Assembly: GCF_002914525.1 (NCBI RefSeq)
Contig: NZ_LODW01000063.1
Coordinates: forward strand, 1 to 64,000
Reading direction: 5' to 3'
Length of the DNA stretch: 64,000 nt
Origin: Rhizobium hidalgonense
GTDB taxonomy: Bacteria > Pseudomonadota > Alphaproteobacteria > Rhizobiales > Rhizobiaceae
The first letter of the stretch is position 1. The number at the start of each line of letters is the position of its first letter. Made by a program: the position numbers and the translations under genes. The notes beneath the pieces are model-generated. The model was given only the letters and a program-made list of their open reading frames with translations, was not told the DNA's origin and made no database searches. Of this stretch, positions 61,645 to 64,000 are shown piece by piece.

Positions 61645-61848
61645 ATGGATTGCTCTACGATCGAAGAGAACCGGCCGCAGCAGAGCACCAGTGCTTTCCG
61701 GCGGGTTGCCAGCTGGCTGGTCGGCAGCGCCGGCCGTGTCTGCCGTCTGCCTCGGCTCGATCTTTCCGTCATGCCGGACCGTGTCAAGCGCGACCTCGGT
61801 TTTCTCGATGGGCGCGATCCGTATTACGAGGACGAGCGCATGCGGTAG
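61645..61848 (+). CDS. DUF1127 (YjiS-like) small protein
   Basis: 67 residues, basic. The C-terminal part LDLSVMPDRVKRDLGFLDGRDP matches the DUF1127 pattern (L..LPDR...DIGL). Such proteins in Agrobacterium take part in RNA-related and nutrient-response functions; its role here is unknown. GAGGTGA stands eight bases before the ATG. Its last 25 bases overlap the 3' end of xdhC on the other strand. Confidence 0.72.
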   Translation: MDCSTIEENRPQQSTSAFRRVASWLVGSAGRVCRLPRLDLSVMPDRVKRDLGFLDGRDPYYEDERMR

Positions 61849-62639
61849 GCAGCAAGCGCCGTCAGGATCTCGGCGGCGGTCATGGCGGCGATCACTTCAG
61901 GGCGTTTGTCCCTGACGGCTGCGCCGCCGATCGGCAACGTCAGGCGCTCCAGCCAGCTACCTTCGCCGCCGCCTTCACGGGAAAGCCAGTTTGTGAAGGT
62001 GGCGCGCTTGGTCGCCGAGCCGATCATGCCGGTATAGGCAAGATCGGTTCTTTCAAGCGCCTCGCGGGCGATAAGAAAATCCAGCGCATGGTCGTGGGTG
62101 AGGATAACGACCGCGCCGCCGGCCGGAATATCCTTCACCAGTGCTTCCGGCATCGGCACGAGCCTGGTCGTCGTCTGCACCGGCAGATTGGTCAGTTCCT
62201 CCTGCCTCGTTTCAACGACTGTCACCGACAGCGGGAGCGGCGCGAGGGCCGCCGCCAGGGCCCGGCCGACATGGCCGGCGCCGAAGAGAAGCACTTCGGG
62301 CAAACGCTCGATCTCGCCAGCAAGCTTTGCTTCGAGTTCGTTTTTCAATGGCTGCGTCAGCCGCCGGAACCTAATCTGCGTCCGCCCGCCGCAGCACTGG
62401 CCGATCTCGGGGCCGAGCGGGATATCCATGGTTGTCGCGCCGCCGGTTCCCGCAAGCATCTCCCGGGCATTGCGGATGGCCATGAACTCGAACTGCCCGC
62501 CGCCGATCGTGCCCCATAGCGTGGTTTGCGAGACAAGCATGAAGGTTCCGGCCTCACGCGGGGTGGACCCTTGTGTGCCGGTAATGTCGACGAGGATGCT
62601 GTCGGGGTGGGTGGCGAGAAAGGTGGGGAGCTCGGTCAT
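61824..62639 (-). CDS. xdhC: xanthine dehydrogenase accessory protein XdhC
   Basis: 271 residues. The N-terminal domain has GSTPREAGTFMLV, WGTIGGGQFE and EIGQCCGGRTQI, the Cys-containing loop that binds molybdopterin. The C-terminal Rossmann domain has VLLFGAGHVGRALAAAL and ILTHDHALDFLI, GMIGSATKRA. It loads the sulphurated molybdenum cofactor into XdhB. It follows xdhB by about 75 bases on the same strand, as in other xdhABC operons. Confidence 0.92.
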   Translation of the reverse strand: MTELPTFLATHPDSILVDITGTQGSTPREAGTFMLVSQTTLWGTIGGGQFEFMAIRNAREMLAGTGGATTMDIPLGPEIGQCCGGRTQIRFRRLTQPLKNELEAKLAGEIERLPEVLLFGAGHVGRALAAALAPLPLSVTVVETRQEELTNLPVQTTTRLVPMPEALVKDIPAGGAVVILTHDHALDFLIAREALERTDLAYTGMIGSATKRATFTNWLSREGGGEGSWLERLTLPIGGAAVRDKRPEVIAAMTAAEILTALAAYRMRSSS

Positions 62640-62714
62640 GGGAGGACGGCCGATGGGTGTGCGGCTGTGGCACCCCCCTCTGTCCTTTCAAACAACAAAT
62701 CAGCCGGACGCATC

Positions 62715-64000
62715 CTACACCCGCTTCATCCGCTCCACCGCCATCAGCACCCGTTCCGGCGTCGCCGGCGCATCGAGCCTCGGGCAGACCTTATAGTCGG
62801 CGACGCTGGCCACCGCCATCGACAGCGCTTCCAGCACCGAGATCGCCAGCATGAAGGGGGGTTCGCCGACGGCCTTCGAGCGGCCGATGGTGGCCTCGGT
62901 GTTCTCCGACCATTCGGCGAGGCGCACGTTGAAGATCTTCGGGCGGTCGGAGGCGAGCGGGATCTTGTAGGTCGAGGGCGCGTGAGTGCGCAGCCGGCCC
63001 TTGTCGTCCCACCAGAGCTCTTCAGTCGTCAGCCAGCCCATGCCCTGGACGAAGGCGCCTTCGACCTGGCCGAGGTCGATTGCCGGGTTCAGCGAGCGAC
63101 CGACATCGTGGAGAATGTCGGTGCGGTCGACCAGATATTCGCCGGTCAGCGTGTCGATCGAAACCTCGGTGCAGGCAGCGCCATAGGCGAAATAATAGAA
63201 GGGCGTGCCGCGGCCGGCCTTGCGATCCCAGTGGATCTTCGGCGTCTTGTAGAAGCCGGCGGCCGAGAGCTGGACCCGGGCGAAATAGGCCTGCTTGATG
63301 AAATCCGGGAAGGGGATCTCGATTTCGCCGACGCGCACGCGGTTCGGCAGGAACACGACCTCGGAGGGCGCCACATCCCATTTCTCGGCGGCAAAGGCCG
63401 TGAGCCGTTCCTTGATCTGCCGAGCAGCGTCATAAGCGGCCATGCCGTTGAGATCGGAACCGGATGAGGCGGCGGTGGCCGAGGTGTTCGGCACCTTGGC
63501 CGTCGTTGTCGCGGTGATCTTCACCCGAGAGATATCGACCTGGAAGCTGTCGGCCAGCACCTGCGCCACCTTGGTATAGAGGCCCTGGCCCATTTCGGTG
63601 CCGCCATGGTTCAGGTGGATGGAACCGTCCTGATAGATATGGACGAGGGCGCCGGCCTGGTTGAAGGCGGTCATGGTGAAGGAGATGCCGAATTTGACCG
63701 GCGTGAGCGCGATGCCCTTTCTGATGTAGCGGCTGTCGCGGTTGAAGCCGATGATGGCATTGCGTCGCGCCCGGTATTCGGCGGTCTCCTCGAGCTCCTC
63801 GACGACGCGGGCGATGATGTTGTCCTCTACCTCCTGGTGGTAGGGCGTTAGCGTGCGCCCGGAACCCGGCTGGCCGTAGAAATTCAGCTTGCGAATATCG
63901 AGCGGGTCTTTGCCGAGGGCATAGGCGATTTCCTCGATGACGCGTTCGGCGCCGAGCATGCCCTGCGGCCCGCCGAAGCCGCGGAAGGCGGTGTTGGAGA
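62715..64000 (-). CDS. xdhB: xanthine dehydrogenase molybdopterin-binding subunit, C-terminal part
   Basis: The final 428 codons; the gene continues past the window edge, where the frame reads NTAFRGFGGPQGM, the family substrate-site phrase. Further on are GTEMGQGLYTKVAQV, TSATAASSGSDLNG, the TDILHDVGRSLNPAIDLGQVEGAF cofactor stretch, and VGEPPFMLAISV with the catalytic Glu region. The enzyme turns hypoxanthine and xanthine into urate. With xdhC behind it and puuD, guaD and the uraH-uraD-puuE operon in the same window, the purine-to-allantoin route is nearly complete here. Confidence 0.93.
   Translation of the reverse strand, partial: SNTAFRGFGGPQGMLGAERVIEEIAYALGKDPLDIRKLNFYGQPGSGRTLTPYHQEVEDNIIARVVEELEETAEYRARRNAIIGFNRDSRYIRKGIALTPVKFGISFTMTAFNQAGALVHIYQDGSIHLNHGGTEMGQGLYTKVAQVLADSFQVDISRVKITATTTAKVPNTSATAASSGSDLNGMAAYDAARQIKERLTAFAAEKWDVAPSEVVFLPNRVRVGEIEIPFPDFIKQAYFARVQLSAAGFYKTPKIHWDRKAGRGTPFYYFAYGAACTEVSIDTLTGEYLVDRTDILHDVGRSLNPAIDLGQVEGAFVQGMGWLTTEELWWDDKGRLRTHAPSTYKIPLASDRPKIFNVRLAEWSENTEATIGRSKAVGEPPFMLAISVLEALSMAVASVADYKVCPRLDAPATPERVLMAVERMKRV

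Overview
This window reads as chromosomal DNA of a Rhizobium of the leguminosarum/etli group. The basis is GC-rich coding sequence, the chvE-gguABC sugar locus with its GbpR regulator, rhizobial intergenic repeats (a RIME-like element and GAGCAT..ATGCTC palindromes), and an L-arabinonate dehydratase whose length and three cluster cysteines match the characterised R. leguminosarum enzyme as I recall it. No insertion sequence, CRISPR array, rRNA or prophage was seen.

Layout. (1) 1-2023: the end of an SGNH/sialate-esterase-like gene and a DUF882/M15-type peptidase. (2) 2375-6589: an accessory patch beside a tRNA-Arg(CCG) gene. It holds an HNH nuclease, a decayed gene fragment, a LeuRS unlike the usual alphaproteobacterial one, and a ParD antitoxin whose ParE partner is broken. 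Upstream of leuS is a 19-codon leader peptide with three consecutive Leu codons, followed by an intrinsic terminator; this is a classical leucine attenuator. (3) 6700-12932: a xylose-type ABC transporter (xylFHG) divergent from a ROK repressor, with a perfect palindromic operator between them, then inositol dehydrogenase. (4) 13131-23695: two small conserved genes, then gbpR and the chvE-gguA-gguB-gguC-KGSADH-arabinonate dehydratase operon for sugar uptake and oxidative pentose catabolism. (5) 23837-33197: a TadG-like vWA protein, a transglutaminase/alpha-E/ATP-grasp operon, an EamA exporter, an RhlE helicase and a HEAT-repeat protein of the AlkD type. (6) 33217-36974: a LacI repressor, a DapA-family aldolase and an MFS carrier, with a promoter and operator in the divergent gap. 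(7) 37092-43880: a small secreted protein, a large hybrid histidine kinase, the two halves of MnmC as divergent genes with overlapping start codons, and a DUF1045 protein. (8) 43994-47377: a urate/allantoin operon (puuE, uraD, a HEPN-like gene, allA, uraH, a phosphoesterase). (9) 47400-50943: flotillin, an OB-fold membrane protein and a PspA with an N-terminal extension. (10) 51072-55445: a lipid-metabolism cluster resembling E. coli ynbACD, whose hydrolase-methyltransferase gene carries an in-frame TGA. (11) 55515-64000: lactate dehydrogenase, guaD, puuD, an S51 peptidase, a LysR regulator, xdhC and partial xdhB.

Functionally the window is mostly sugar and purine scavenging. GuaD and Xdh make urate; PuuD, UraH and UraD convert it to allantoin; PuuE and AllA serve the allantoin end. 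The observations I consider most worth checking are the attenuated second-type LeuRS, the extended PspA, the interrupted ynb-like cluster, the motif-less HEPN protein in the urate operon and the split MnmC pair.
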